From assembly GCA_017647975.1 (NCBI GenBank), contig JAGCJL010000006.1:1-34977 (forward strand): a stretch of 34,977 nt of DNA, written 5' to 3'. The notes beneath the pieces are model-generated. The model made no database searches. It saw only the letters and a program-made list of their open reading frames with translations, and had not been told where the DNA came from. Below are positions 9,607 through 17,794 of the stretch, piece by piece (within the stretch, counting starts at the first letter, position 1; each line of letters opens with the position of its first letter). Source of the stretch: Bacteroidaceae bacterium. GTDB taxonomy: Bacteria > Bacteroidota > Bacteroidia > Bacteroidales > Bacteroidaceae. Both the position numbers and the translations under genes were made by a program.

Positions 9607-11060
9607 TAACATTTATTTTGTGCCTTGCGGCTCTTGTTATAGCTTACTTTACATACGGCAGGTATCTTGAAAGAACTTGTGAAATTGATGGAAACAATCC
9701 TGTGCCATCCAAAACAATGTATGACGGTGTTGATTACATACCTCTGCCGCGTTGGAAAATATTCCTCATACAACTGCTGAATATCGCAGGTCTTGGCCCA
9801 ATCTTTGGTGCATTGCTTGGTGCGGCATATGGTCCTGTTGCTTTTTTGTGGATAACATTGGGAGGTATATTCATGGGTGCGATGCATGATTTTATCGCCG
9901 GTGTGATATCAATAAAGAGCAACGGTTCGAGCCTTCCCGAAATTATTGGCGATAATCTGGGCTACGGGGCTAAAATGTTTATGCGTGCTTTCTCGCTACT
10001 GCTTATGCTACTTGTGGGAGCGGTATTCATGTCTCAGCCTGCAGAACTGATTGCTTTCAATGTTTCGTTGCCGGCATTGGAGACTCCGCTTTTTGACGGT
10101 ACTTCATGGGAGTTGTTTGTTGTACTTATAGTGATTCTTCTCTATTATATCTTGGCTACAATATTGCCTATAGATAAAATTATAGGCCGTTTCTATCCTT
10201 TCTTTGGCATAGCGTTGCTTGTCATGGCGGTGAGTATTCTGTTTGTATTGTTCTTTAAAAGCGATGTCTATCCAATTCCAGAACTGACTACGTTGAAAAA
10301 TTATATAGCCGATTCTGGTAAATTCCCAATTGTGCCGATGCTGTTTACAACGATTGCTTGCGGTGCCTTGTCGGGCTTTCATGCCACACAGTCGCCAATG
10401 ATGGCACGTTGTATGACATCGGAAAAACAGTGCCGCGGAATATTCTACGGTGCAATGATTGCCGAGAGTATCATAGCTCTTATTTGGGCTGCTATAGGAA
10501 TGTCTTTCTGGGGTGGAGTTGAAGGCTTGAATGCTGCTATTGCTGAGCATGGTGGCAGTGCTGCAAAACTGGTGAATATAATAACTGAGACCACGCTTGG
10601 CAGTACTGTTGCGGCGATAGTCCTTGTAGGTGTCGTAGGTTGTGCTGTGACATCGGGAGATACTGCTTTCCGCAGTGCACGCCTAATCGTTGCCGATATG
10701 TTGGGACTTGAGCAGAAGAGTCTGAGCAAGAGAATTTTTGTTTCGTTGCCTTTGTTCCTTATGGCATTGGTGATAATATTCATGCTGCCATTCCAAACAA
10801 TATGGAGTTATTTTGCTTGGTGTAACCAGACACTTGCGGTGTTTACATTGTGGACAATAACATGTTATTTGGCAAAAAGAAAGAAGCCTTTGGTGATAGG
10901 AATGATTCCGGCGGTGATAATGACATATGTGTGCAGTTCCTACATATTCATCTCGCCAATGATGTTCGGAATGGAAAACCGTGCGTTGGCATATTTACTT
11001 GGTGGAGCCTTGACGTGTGTTATCGGTGTAATGGCATTAAGACATAGAAAAAAGGATTGA
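9603..11060 (+). CDS. cstA: Carbon starvation protein CstA family transporter (short form)
   Basis: A polytopic inner-membrane protein of the CstA family, which imports peptides and/or pyruvate. It has 485 residues against about 700 for E. coli CstA, so it is the short form lacking the extra C-terminal helices. Family signatures include FTYGRYLE near the N-terminus, [15 protein letters not shown], the GAMHDF motif and [18 protein letters not shown], and many hydrophobic segments are evident. Its ATG overlaps the recQ stop in ATGA, so translation is probably coupled to the repair genes although the function is unrelated. Its last nine codons form one arm of the terminator palindrome at 11031-11094. 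Confidence 0.93.
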   Translation: MITFILCLAALVIAYFTYGRYLERTCEIDGNNPVPSKTMYDGVDYIPLPRWKIFLIQLLNIAGLGPIFGALLGAAYGPVAFLWITLGGIFMGAMHDFIAGVISIKSNGSSLPEIIGDNLGYGAKMFMRAFSLLLMLLVGAVFMSQPAELIAFNVSLPALETPLFDGTSWELFVVLIVILLYYILATILPIDKIIGRFYPFFGIALLVMAVSILFVLFFKSDVYPIPELTTLKNYIADSGKFPIVPMLFTTIACGALSGFHATQSPMMARCMTSEKQCRGIFYGAMIAESIIALIWAAIGMSFWGGVEGLNAAIAEHGGSAAKLVNIITETTLGSTVAAIVLVGVVGCAVTSGDTAFRSARLIVADMLGLEQKSLSKRIFVSLPLFLMALVIIFMLPFQTIWSYFAWCNQTLAVFTLWTITCYLAKRKKPLVIGMIPAVIMTYVCSSYIFISPMMFGMENRALAYLLGGALTCVIGVMALRHRKKD

Positions 11061-11094
11061 GCACTCAATCCTTTTTTCTATGTCTTAATGCCAT
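11031..11094. terminator. Perfect 31+31 bp inverted repeat shared by two convergent gene ends
   Basis: Bases 11031-11061 are the exact reverse complement of 11064-11094, with CA between them. The left arm contains the last codons and stop of cstA; the right arm contains the last codon and stop of the convergent oxidoreductase gene. The A6 and T6 runs inside the arms give each direction a U-rich stretch, so this most likely acts as a bidirectional intrinsic terminator. Confidence 0.9.
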
Positions 11095-12296
11095 CTTCCA
11101 CGTGTGAAGTCGGGTATTTCCACTGGTTTTCCGCCATTGCGTGCCGATGTGTCGGTCAGTTCTACCAAACAGCTCCATTCAACGGCATCATATACATCCA
11201 TGTCAAGTGGCAAACCATTGTTCAGGCAATATATAAGGCGGCTATCCATAGCGTAATCAATCCAGCGTCGGCCACAAAGTTCTAAACCTATCTCTTTATA
11301 TTCGAGTGTGGTGTGGTGGGTGTATTCCTTTAGTATCTCATTACATGCTTCGCCGGTTATTGCATTGTCGCTGTCGGGTGCAAAGGCTATCTGCTGTATT
11401 GGGTATTTCTGTACAAATCCTTCGGTTCCGCTTATAAGAAATGAACGGCTATAAGGACGTGGCAATGATATGCAGTGCTGTACTACAATTGTCTTGCCTT
11501 TTGCTGTAGTAATTATCGAACTGTTCATCGTGCCGCTTAGCGTGTTCTCTTCGCCACCTACACGTTTTGACGATACAGATACGATGCTTTTCATTCTGTC
11601 GCCGCGATGTATGTTCATGGCGAGAGCGATAGGGCCAAGGCCGTGTGTGGGGTACGGGTTGCCGTTGTGGCTATCCATAAATTCTATTTGCCAGTTGCTC
11701 CATTTGCGTTCACCATTCTCATTTGATGATATGCGTTCACGCAGGTCGTGCAGGTATGAACCTTCGGCATGTATTATCTCTCCAAGTTTACCTTTTTTTA
11801 CCATGTTTATTGTGGCAGCCTCGAACTCGTCGTAGCAGCAGTTCTCAAGCATTATACAGTGGCGACGTGTCAATTCGGCGGTATCTACAAGTCTCCAGCA
11901 GTCGGCGATGGTTGTTGCGGCTGGAACTTCTGTAGCGACATGCTTACCGCATTGCATGGCATAGACTGCAATGTCGGCATGGCTTGCCCAATCGGTGCAG
12001 ATATATACAAGATCGACATTTGTCGATTCACATACTCTTTTCCAACCCTCTTTGTCGTTGAAGCATGCAGGTCTTTCCTGGTCATGCTGTTCTATTATTT
12101 CCATTGCATCGGCAATATTCTCTTCCACAAGGTCGCAAAGAGCAGTGATTTTGCAGCCTTTGATATGCATCATGCGGAACACAGCACGTTTTGCACGTAC
12201 GCCCAGACCAACAAAACCAATGCGAACACATTCTATTGGTTCACACTGTAAACGCAGCACGTCTTTTCGTGTCTCTATGTTTTTGCCGTTGTACAT
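11085..12296 (-). CDS. Gfo/Idh/MocA family oxidoreductase, GH109-like
   Basis: A 403-residue protein with an N-terminal NAD-binding fold (IGFVGLGVRAKRAV, residues 27-40) and the C-terminal half typical of Gfo/Idh/MocA enzymes. The segment NPYPTHGLGPIALAMNIHRG is characteristic of glycoside hydrolase family 109, whose members cleave alpha-N-acetylgalactosaminides by an NAD-dependent oxidation-elimination mechanism. The other marker EVPAATTIADCW is also present. There is no signal peptide or Tat motif, so the protein is predicted to be cytoplasmic, unlike many exported GH109 enzymes; it may act on imported sugars. The exact substrate is unproven and a sugar dehydrogenase role is possible. It converges on cstA. 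Confidence 0.85.
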   Translation of the reverse strand: MYNGKNIETRKDVLRLQCEPIECVRIGFVGLGVRAKRAVFRMMHIKGCKITALCDLVEENIADAMEIIEQHDQERPACFNDKEGWKRVCESTNVDLVYICTDWASHADIAVYAMQCGKHVATEVPAATTIADCWRLVDTAELTRRHCIMLENCCYDEFEAATINMVKKGKLGEIIHAEGSYLHDLRERISSNENGERKWSNWQIEFMDSHNGNPYPTHGLGPIALAMNIHRGDRMKSIVSVSSKRVGGEENTLSGTMNSSIITTAKGKTIVVQHCISLPRPYSRSFLISGTEGFVQKYPIQQIAFAPDSDNAITGEACNEILKEYTHHTTLEYKEIGLELCGRRWIDYAMDSRLIYCLNNGLPLDMDVYDAVEWSCLVELTDTSARNGGKPVEIPDFTRGRWH

Positions 12297-12323
12297 GATT
12301 TGATTTTTATCGCTTACTGTTTG

Positions 12324-12331
12324 CGAAGATA
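12324..12331 (-). promoter_or_regulatory. Possible -7 element for the GH109-like gene
   Basis: Read on the minus strand, TATCTTCG resembles TAnnTTTG with one change and lies 28 bp before the ATG at 12296. A matching TTTG element was not found, so confidence is low. Confidence 0.35.
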
Positions 12332-12499
12332 AATAATTTTGGAATAATAATAGCTAAGTTGTATATTCTAAATTGCTTGATATGTGCAAATTTAGTTTTT
12401 ATTTGCATTGTATCAAACTTCTGTTGCAGAAAACACTTTTGGTGACGTTTCTTGCTCGGTAGATAAAAATGTATTAAATTCGCCGAAAAGAAGATTGTT

Positions 12500-13348
12500 A
12501 TGAACGAGTATACAAAAGTTAAATTTACAGTGACACCTAACGAGGAGGTGGCGACAGATATACTTGTAGCGTTATTAGCCGATGTGGGTTTCGAGAGTTT
12601 TGTCCCCGAGGACGACGGTATGTCGGCGTATATTCCGCAAGCTCTTTATGATGCAGCTACTGTGCCCGAAACTGTAGCCTCTTTTCCGCTTGAGGGATAT
12701 GAAATAGCATACGACAGTGAGTTTATCGAGGGTGAGGACTGGAATGCTGAATGGGAAAAGAATTATTTTCAGCCAATAGTGCTTGGCAACGACTGTGTTA
12801 TCCACAGTACTTTTCACACCGATGTTCCCACTGCACGCTACGATATTCTTATAGATCCCAAAATGGCTTTCGGTACAGGGTATCACCAGACAACCTGCCA
12901 CATGCTGCGTGCGATTCTTGCCAGCGATATGAACGGTAAGAGCGTGCTTGACATGGGCTGCGGAACAGCTCTTCTTGCAATTCTTGCCCGCAAACATGGT
13001 GCTGCAAATGTTGTAGCAATAGATATCGATGAGTTTGCTTATGAAAACGCTAAGGAGAATGTTGTTCTCAACGACACTTCTGATATAGATGTGCGTCTTG
13101 GTGGTAGTGATGCCATAAAGGCTAATGATGACTTTGATTTTGTCATTGCAAATATAAATCGTAATATCCTGCTTGCCGATATGGTTAATTATATCGGTTG
13201 TATGCATGCCGGCTCACAGCTCTTTATCAGCGGTTTTTACACCGATGATATGGATGTCCTTAAAGAAGAGGCTTCTCGTCTTGGTTTGCGTTATCTTGAT
13301 TATGCCGAGGATAACCGTTGGGCGATGATGCGTTTTGTAAAGGAATAA
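12500..13348 (+). CDS. prmA: Ribosomal protein L11 methyltransferase
   Basis: PrmA trimethylates ribosomal protein L11 using S-adenosylmethionine. The 282-residue protein has the N-terminal substrate domain followed by the Rossmann methyltransferase domain. Visible motifs are FGTGYHQTT (residues 124-132), the SAM motif I DMGCGTALLA (151-160), the acidic motif AIDIDEFA and the NPPY-equivalent ANINRNIL. The E. coli enzyme is about 290 residues, so the length fits. The ATG is the only sensible start, with AGAAG about ten bases before it. It is transcribed divergently from the GH109-like gene, and the intervening 203 bp hold no other gene. Confidence 0.96.
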   Translation: MNEYTKVKFTVTPNEEVATDILVALLADVGFESFVPEDDGMSAYIPQALYDAATVPETVASFPLEGYEIAYDSEFIEGEDWNAEWEKNYFQPIVLGNDCVIHSTFHTDVPTARYDILIDPKMAFGTGYHQTTCHMLRAILASDMNGKSVLDMGCGTALLAILARKHGAANVVAIDIDEFAYENAKENVVLNDTSDIDVRLGGSDAIKANDDFDFVIANINRNILLADMVNYIGCMHAGSQLFISGFYTDDMDVLKEEASRLGLRYLDYAEDNRWAMMRFVKE

Positions 13349-13381
13349 TAAAAAGAATTTTATATAGGAATATACGAACAA

Positions 13382-13440
13382 AAAAGGCTCTGTCTCCATT
13401 ATTCTCTGTAAAAAGAATGAACGATGGAACAGAGTCTTTT
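13382..13440 (+). terminator. Hairpin overlapping the start of the SemiSWEET gene
   Basis: AAAAGGCTCTGTCTCCAT (13382-13399) pairs with ATGGAACAGAGTCTTTT (13424-13440), with one wobble and one bulged base, around a 24-base loop. The T4 tract and position 34 bp after prmA suit an intrinsic terminator. The right arm begins with the ATG of the next gene, so the same structure could also hide that start codon. Confidence 0.65.
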
Positions 13441-13708
13441 ATATGTTATATGTGGGTATGTGGCAAGCGTGGGCATGATATTGGGCTATCTGCCGCAAGT
13501 GGTTAGTACAATACGTACACGTAACACCGACGGTATTGCATTGCCTACATTTCTTATGATGGCGATAGGTGCGGCTGCTTTTATGTTGCAGGGCCTTTTG
13601 CATCGCCCTGGAATCATTTGGTCAATGTTTCTTACCAATGCTTTTACATGTGGTTGTAGTTGTATTATTTTCGGAATAAAACTCTATAACGATTGGACAA
13701 AGAAATGA
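13424..13708 (+). CDS. SemiSWEET-like PQ-loop transporter
   Basis: A 94-residue membrane protein with three predicted helices and the PQ-loop signature GYLPQVVSTIRTRNTDG in the first helix and loop, ending in FGIKLYNDW. SemiSWEETs are half-size sugar transporters that work as dimers in the inner membrane; some PQ-loop proteins carry other small solutes, so sucrose or glucose transport is inferred. An in-frame TGA lies two codons upstream, so the ATG at 13424 is the only available start. That ATG lies in the hairpin at 13382-13440. The stop is four bases from the stop of the convergent MATE gene, leaving no room for a separate terminator. Confidence 0.88.
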   Translation: MEQSLLYVICGYVASVGMILGYLPQVVSTIRTRNTDGIALPTFLMMAIGAAAFMLQGLLHRPGIIWSMFLTNAFTCGCSCIIFGIKLYNDWTKK

Positions 13709-13712
13709 TTTG

Positions 13713-15038
13713 TTATATCCTGACTTTTGAACGGAATCGCAGGTAGAACATTATTCCCGCACTTGTGAGGCCTAATGGGAACGACATCCACACTCCCGGC
13801 AGCCCCCAGTCAAGGACGAACCCGAATAGATAACCCGATGGCAATGAAATTATAAAATATGCAATGAATGCAAATAGCATTACAGGTTTTACATCGGTGA
13901 TGCCTCTCAGTGCGTTGGCATAGGTACTTTGCATGCCGTCGCCAATCTGGTAGAGTATGAACGGTATTGCCAATTGCGATACAAGAATAGCAACATCGGT
14001 ATCGTCAGTGAATATGCCTCCTATTTTATTACGCAATAAGTATATGACAGCAGATGTTATTATTGCCATGATGGTAATAAGGCGGAATCCTGCAGCGGCA
14101 ACTCTTCTTATGTCTGCCGTTTCACCTGCACCGCAGTAATTGCTCACTTTAACGGCAATGGCAGCTGCCATTCCGTAATATATCATGAATCCGAGTTGGC
14201 CTACTGTAACCATAATCTGGTGTGCCGCAAGTGAGGTCGTACCAATCCACCCTACCATAATTGTAGTAAGGCTGAATGATGCAGTTTCCATACCCATCTG
14301 TAGAGCTACAGGTAGGCCGATACGGTTTATCAGCTTAAGTTCAGTAACTGTAATCTTACCATCGAAGAAACCACTGATGTATTTTCTGTGGCTTTTGTTG
14401 CCGAAAAACACTGCGATTATCAGTGCAAGCATGGTCATGCGGGCAATGAGTGTCGAGATTCCGGCACCGAGCAGTCCAAGTTCTGGCATTCCGCATTTAC
14501 CGAATATGAGCAGGTAATTTCCGATGATATTTACCACATTTCCGAACAATAGAATCCACATGGGGGTCTTTGTGTTGGTGATACCGTCAAAAAACTGCTT
14601 AAAGGCATTGAAGAGCATGATGAACGGTAATGTCATCAGTAGGGTAATGAAGTAGGGCTTCATCAGGTACAACAACTCTTCGGGCTGTCCCAAATTGCCG
14701 ATGTTAAGATATAATACTCCCATTGCAACTACAAGCAATGCGGCAATTAAACCATTTGCAAGCAGGGCACTTTTAAGCGTAGTACCGGCCTCTTTGTATT
14801 TCCCTTTGCCGAATTGCTTGCCTATTATGGGAGTCAAACCGTAAGAAAAGCCTGTTGCGAAAATTATGGCAAGGTTGAACATGTTGTTTACGAAACTTGC
14901 AGCCGCAAGCTCTTTGGTTCCATGATGTCCCACCATGAAAGTGTCAATAAAGGAGACTACTATTATGCCTATTTGTCCAATTATTATTGGGGTGCCAAGC
15001 TTCAGAAGCTCCTTGTAATGTGTAGTGAATGGTTTCAT
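13713..15038 (-). CDS. MATE family efflux transporter
   Basis: A 441-residue multidrug and toxic compound extrusion transporter with about 12 hydrophobic segments in two halves. The N-terminal half has the MATE hallmark KLGTPIIIGQIGIIVVSFID and TFMVGHHGTKELAAAS, and the second half has the GLPVALQMGMETASFS repeat. These exporters use Na+ or H+ gradients to expel drugs or metabolites; the substrate cannot be predicted. The ATG at 15038 is chosen over the TTG at 15050 because GGAG lies five bases before it. It is the last gene of a four-gene minus-strand run and begins 18 bp after the FKBP stop. Confidence 0.93.
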   Translation of the reverse strand: MKPFTTHYKELLKLGTPIIIGQIGIIVVSFIDTFMVGHHGTKELAAASFVNNMFNLAIIFATGFSYGLTPIIGKQFGKGKYKEAGTTLKSALLANGLIAALLVVAMGVLYLNIGNLGQPEELLYLMKPYFITLLMTLPFIMLFNAFKQFFDGITNTKTPMWILLFGNVVNIIGNYLLIFGKCGMPELGLLGAGISTLIARMTMLALIIAVFFGNKSHRKYISGFFDGKITVTELKLINRIGLPVALQMGMETASFSLTTIMVGWIGTTSLAAHQIMVTVGQLGFMIYYGMAAAIAVKVSNYCGAGETADIRRVAAAGFRLITIMAIITSAVIYLLRNKIGGIFTDDTDVAILVSQLAIPFILYQIGDGMQSTYANALRGITDVKPVMLFAFIAYFIISLPSGYLFGFVLDWGLPGVWMSFPLGLTSAGIMFYLRFRSKVRI

Positions 15039-15056
15039 CAGGCTCCGCAACAGTTA

Positions 15057-15467
15057 CTACATTATGGCAACCAATTCCATTTCAAAAATCAATGTGGAGT
15101 ATGCAGGAATTGGACCATTGTCGCGTGTGCCATAGCCTTTCTCATAGGGAATGTACACAATCCAATGGTCGCCAACATGCATCTGGGTCAGTGCAATCTG
15201 CCAGCCCACAATGAGGTCGCTGACACGGAAAGCTTCGGGATAGCCTCGTTCCCAACTGTTATCAAAGACTTTACCGTTGATAAGGCTTCCTTTGTAATTT
15301 ACTGTAACTACATTGCCTGCACGCGGACAGCGATCACCATCACCGCTTTTGATAATTTTTATCAGTACTCCTTGTGAAATCTCCAGCAATTCCTCTTCGC
15401 CGTCACGCAATGCTTGCATGAAAGCTTCGTTTCTCTGTTTGTATTCGTTGTTTTTCTTTTTTGTCAT
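15057..15467 (-). CDS. FKBP-type peptidyl-prolyl cis-trans isomerase
   Basis: A 136-residue protein with one FKBP domain from about residue 48 to the end. Characteristic pieces are VTVNYKGSLINGKVFDNS, the IVGWQIAL pocket strand, GDHWIVYIPYEKGYG and the closing STLIFEMELV. The catalytic-pocket aromatics Y, F, W and Y are present. The charged helical N-terminus resembles the dimerisation part of Mip/FkpA-type enzymes, but there is no signal peptide, so a cytoplasmic location is predicted. It catalyses proline isomerisation during folding. It sits between the TSCPD gene (42 bp gap) and the MATE gene (18 bp gap) in one transcription unit. Confidence 0.93.
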   Translation of the reverse strand: MTKKKNNEYKQRNEAFMQALRDGEEELLEISQGVLIKIIKSGDGDRCPRAGNVVTVNYKGSLINGKVFDNSWERGYPEAFRVSDLIVGWQIALTQMHVGDHWIVYIPYEKGYGTRDNGPIPAYSTLIFEMELVAIM

Positions 15468-15509
15468 CTCTTCTTGTTTTTACGCATTTTATCCTGTCAA
15501 AATAGTGAT

Positions 15510-15761
15510 TTACTCGGTCATCAGCTCTTCTATAGCTTTGCATAATTGGTCAGGGCATGATGTTGGCTTGCCGTTGCAGCTTATACCTTTAAGGCGTGCA
15601 ATGACATCTTCGTATTTCATTCCCTTTACAAGTTTGCTTATGCCCTGCAGGTTGCCGTCGCAACCACCAAAAAACTTGACATCGACAACAATGCCATTGT
15701 CATCTGTTATCTCAATAAAGCGTGAGCATGTACCTTGGGTACGGTATGTAATTGTTTTCAT
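15510..15761 (-). CDS. TSCPD domain protein (TIGR03905 family)
   Basis: An 83-residue protein that matches the TIGR03905 family of small TSCPD-domain proteins. It has the central FGGCDGNLQGISKLVKGM stretch and the name-giving TSCPDQLCKAIEEL near the C-terminus. Four cysteines (SCNG, SCPDQLC, GGCDG) could bind metal or be redox active. A related domain occurs at the C-terminus of some ribonucleotide reductases; the function of the free-standing form is not established. It lies between the TRIC-type channel gene and the FKBP gene. Two matching TACC-TTG-GGTA dyads flank its start codon. Confidence 0.88.
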   Translation of the reverse strand: MKTITYRTQGTCSRFIEITDDNGIVVDVKFFGGCDGNLQGISKLVKGMKYEDVIARLKGISCNGKPTSCPDQLCKAIEELMTE

Positions 15762-15806
15762 ATGGTTTTATCTGTTTTTGTTGATTTGAATATATACCTT
15801 GGGTAT
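15730..15806. promoter_or_regulatory. Paired TACC-TTG-GGTA dyads around a start codon
   Basis: GTACC-TTG-GGTAC occupies 15730-15742, inside codons 7-11 of the TSCPD gene, and ATACC-TTG-GGTAT occupies 15794-15806, in the 49-bp gap upstream. The core TACCTTGGGTA is identical and the centres are 64 bp apart, close to six helical turns. This is typical of paired operators, but the regulator is unknown. Confidence 0.35.
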
Positions 15807-15810
15807 CTGT

Positions 15811-16467
15811 TTAATTTTCATCATCTTCGGGGCGTAATGTCGGTAGGCAAATATGGTATTTTACAGCCACTACGCGTGTTATGAATACTCCGGCACCGCA
15901 TGCAAGGTGGGTGAGCATCGGATCGACATTGATTATTTTGCATAATCCGAATATAAGGCCGCCTATAATACATGCCATGGCATAAATCTCTTTGCGGAAT
16001 ATTAGAGGAACTTCGTTTATGAGTACGTCACGTATGACACCACCTGCTGCACCTGTCATGGAACCCATGATGATACCCACCCACAAAGGAAGCCCACAGT
16101 CTATGGTCTTTTGGATTCCTACAACGGTGAAGAGAGCAAGGCCTACAGCATCGAAAAAGAAGAATGTGTTGTGCATCTTGATAAGATGCTTGCGTAATAT
16201 GATAACCCACAATAATGCAAGTCCTGTACAGATTAGATAGAAAGGATCGTGCATCCAGAATAATGGGACATCGAGCATTATATCACGTATGGTACCACCG
16301 CCAATAGCTGTTGCCGCACCAACTACATAGGCACCGAACCAGTCAAATTGTTTTGCCGACGCAAGACGTATGCCACTAATCGCAAAAGCGAATGTTCCAA
16401 TAAAATCAATAATATCAATAAAGGTGATTCTGCCACCCCAAATTGCTATCTCAGAAATAAAATCCAT
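15811..16467 (-). CDS. TRIC-type cation channel family protein (UPF0126)
   Basis: A 218-residue inner-membrane protein of the YadS/YicG (UPF0126) family, now grouped with TRIC trimeric intracellular cation channels. It has about seven hydrophobic helices in two related halves, each with the diagnostic glycine-rich motif: GAATAIGGGTIRD in the first and GSMTGAAGGVIRD in the second. Bacterial TRIC homologues form K+-permeable trimers, and some relatives have been linked to glycine uptake; the role here is inferred. It is the promoter-proximal gene of the minus-strand run TRIC, TSCPD, FKBP, MATE, and is divergent from the SPFH gene across 167 bp. Confidence 0.92.
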   Translation of the reverse strand: MDFISEIAIWGGRITFIDIIDFIGTFAFAISGIRLASAKQFDWFGAYVVGAATAIGGGTIRDIMLDVPLFWMHDPFYLICTGLALLWVIILRKHLIKMHNTFFFFDAVGLALFTVVGIQKTIDCGLPLWVGIIMGSMTGAAGGVIRDVLINEVPLIFRKEIYAMACIIGGLIFGLCKIINVDPMLTHLACGAGVFITRVVAVKYHICLPTLRPEDDEN

Positions 16468-16500
16468 CTTAGATCTTTTTTAGAAAAAGTTATATTATCG

Positions 16501-16508
16501 CAAAATTA
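16501..16508 (-). promoter_or_regulatory. -7 element of the TRIC-TSCPD-FKBP-MATE operon
   Basis: On the minus strand TAATTTTG matches TAnnTTTG exactly, 34 bp before the ATG at 16467. An ATTG about 21 bp further upstream (16530-16533) may be a weak -33 element. Confidence 0.55.
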
Positions 16509-16567
16509 CAAATAAAAATACTTTTTATGCAATTATGCGATGTTAATGTAAAATAAAGGTCTTAAAA

Positions 16568-16599
16568 TTTGCATTTGAAAATAAATTTGCCTACATTTG
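16568..16599 (+). promoter_or_regulatory. Promoter of the SPFH gene cluster
   Basis: TTTG at 16568-16571 and TACATTTG at 16592-16599 are separated by 20 bp, a full Bacteroidales-type promoter. The start site would fall near 16606, giving a leader of about 30 nt. Confidence 0.75.
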
Positions 16600-16634
16600 T
16601 GATATCAAAATAATATCATTTTAAATTTACTGCT

Positions 16635-17534
16635 ATGGATAATATTAATGTAAAGGCTCAGGGTGCTGAAAAATTTATTAACCCTGCAAGTGGTTGGTGT
16701 ATGCTGTTTGTGGCATTGTTTGGCATGATTGTAAGTATTGCTTTGCCTGTGTATATGCTTGCCAATGAGCGTTCTGACTGGTGGGGGCTTGTGTTTATTC
16801 TCGCTTTGGTATTCATAATCTGCATGTGCGGTCTTTTTGTGGTTAATCCAAATGAGAGTACGGTCATTACCTTCTTTGGTAAATATGAGGGAACTGTGGT
16901 AAAGAATGGCTTTTTCTATTATAATCCTTTTGCTTCAAAAAAGAGTATTTCATTGCGTGCCCGCAACCTTAATGGCGAGCCTATAAAGGTCAACGATCTC
17001 ATGGGTAATCCCATAATGATTGGTGCAGTACTCGTGTGGAGAGTAAAAGATACCTTCAAGGCTTCGTTTGAGGTAGATGATTACTCACGTTTTGTCGATG
17101 TGCAGAGTGAGGCTGCCATCCGTAATCTTGCCGGTGCATATCCCTATGATAATCTTGAGAATGAGGATGCAAGCATTACTTTGCGTAATGGTGGCGAAGA
17201 AGTGAACGAACTCTTGGAGAAATCACTTGCAGAGCGTCTTGCTATTGCAGGTATTGAGGTTATGGAGGCACGTATCAGTTATTTGGCATATGCACCCGAG
17301 ATTGCAAGTGCAATGTTGCAACGTCAGCAGGCTACAGCTATGGTGGCTGCTCGCCATAAAATTGTTGAAGGTGCTGTAGGAATGGTTCAGATGGCTCTTG
17401 AGCAACTCTCGGAAAAGGAAATCATAGAACTTGATGAGGAGAAAAAGGCTGCAATGGTAAGCAACCTTATGGTTGTACTCACCAGCGACAGAGCTGCAAC
17501 TCCGGTGGTGAACACAGGAAGCTTGTATCAGTAA
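16635..17534 (+). CDS. SPFH/band 7 domain membrane protein
   Basis: A 299-residue stomatin/prohibitin-type protein. Two hydrophobic helices (about residues 21-43 and 48-71) anchor it, followed by the SPFH domain beginning [19 protein letters not shown] and containing [16 protein letters not shown] and [15 protein letters not shown]. The C-terminal part [20 protein letters not shown] is helical and probably drives oligomerisation. SPFH proteins organise membrane microdomains and often chaperone membrane proteases, but no NfeD or protease gene is nearby. Instead it is followed after 60 bp by a ribbon-helix-helix gene and a small membrane protein gene, which suggests a small self-contained unit. 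The domain call is secure; the function is unknown. Confidence 0.93.
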   Translation: MDNINVKAQGAEKFINPASGWCMLFVALFGMIVSIALPVYMLANERSDWWGLVFILALVFIICMCGLFVVNPNESTVITFFGKYEGTVVKNGFFYYNPFASKKSISLRARNLNGEPIKVNDLMGNPIMIGAVLVWRVKDTFKASFEVDDYSRFVDVQSEAAIRNLAGAYPYDNLENEDASITLRNGGEEVNELLEKSLAERLAIAGIEVMEARISYLAYAPEIASAMLQRQQATAMVAARHKIVEGAVGMVQMALEQLSEKEIIELDEEKKAAMVSNLMVVLTSDRAATPVVNTGSLYQ

Positions 17535-17594
17535 CAGAGATAAAGATAACCGATGACGGGCATGAGTTCCGTTTAAAATGTAAAACCAAGAATT

Positions 17595-17768
17595 ATGGCA
17601 AAAGATAAGAAATCTTTTGTATTGAGAATGAGCAGTGAAACAATGGCTACTATTGAGAAGTGGGCAGCCGATGAGTTTCGCAGTGTCAACGGGCAGATTG
17701 AATACCTCATTACCGACGCTTTGCGAAAGGCCGGAAGATTGAAAAAGTCTGAAAACGATGGGGAGTGA
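17595..17768 (+). CDS. Arc-like ribbon-helix-helix DNA-binding protein
   Basis: A 57-residue protein. It begins MAKDKKSFVLRMSSETMATI, a beta strand with alternating K-F-L-M residues, then helix A (EKWAADEFRS) and helix B (VNGQIEYLITDALRKAG). This is the Arc/MetJ ribbon-helix-helix pattern, in which the strand of a dimer reads the major groove. The second helix starts with the NGQIEYLI variant of the usual N-x-x-I-E signature. It is probably a transcriptional regulator, perhaps of its own cluster. It sits 60 bp after the SPFH gene and 26 bp before the small membrane protein gene, so all three are likely cotranscribed. Partner operators were not identified. Confidence 0.9.
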   Translation: MAKDKKSFVLRMSSETMATIEKWAADEFRSVNGQIEYLITDALRKAGRLKKSENDGE

Positions 17769-17794
17769 TTGTGGATGAATAAGTTGTTGTTATT

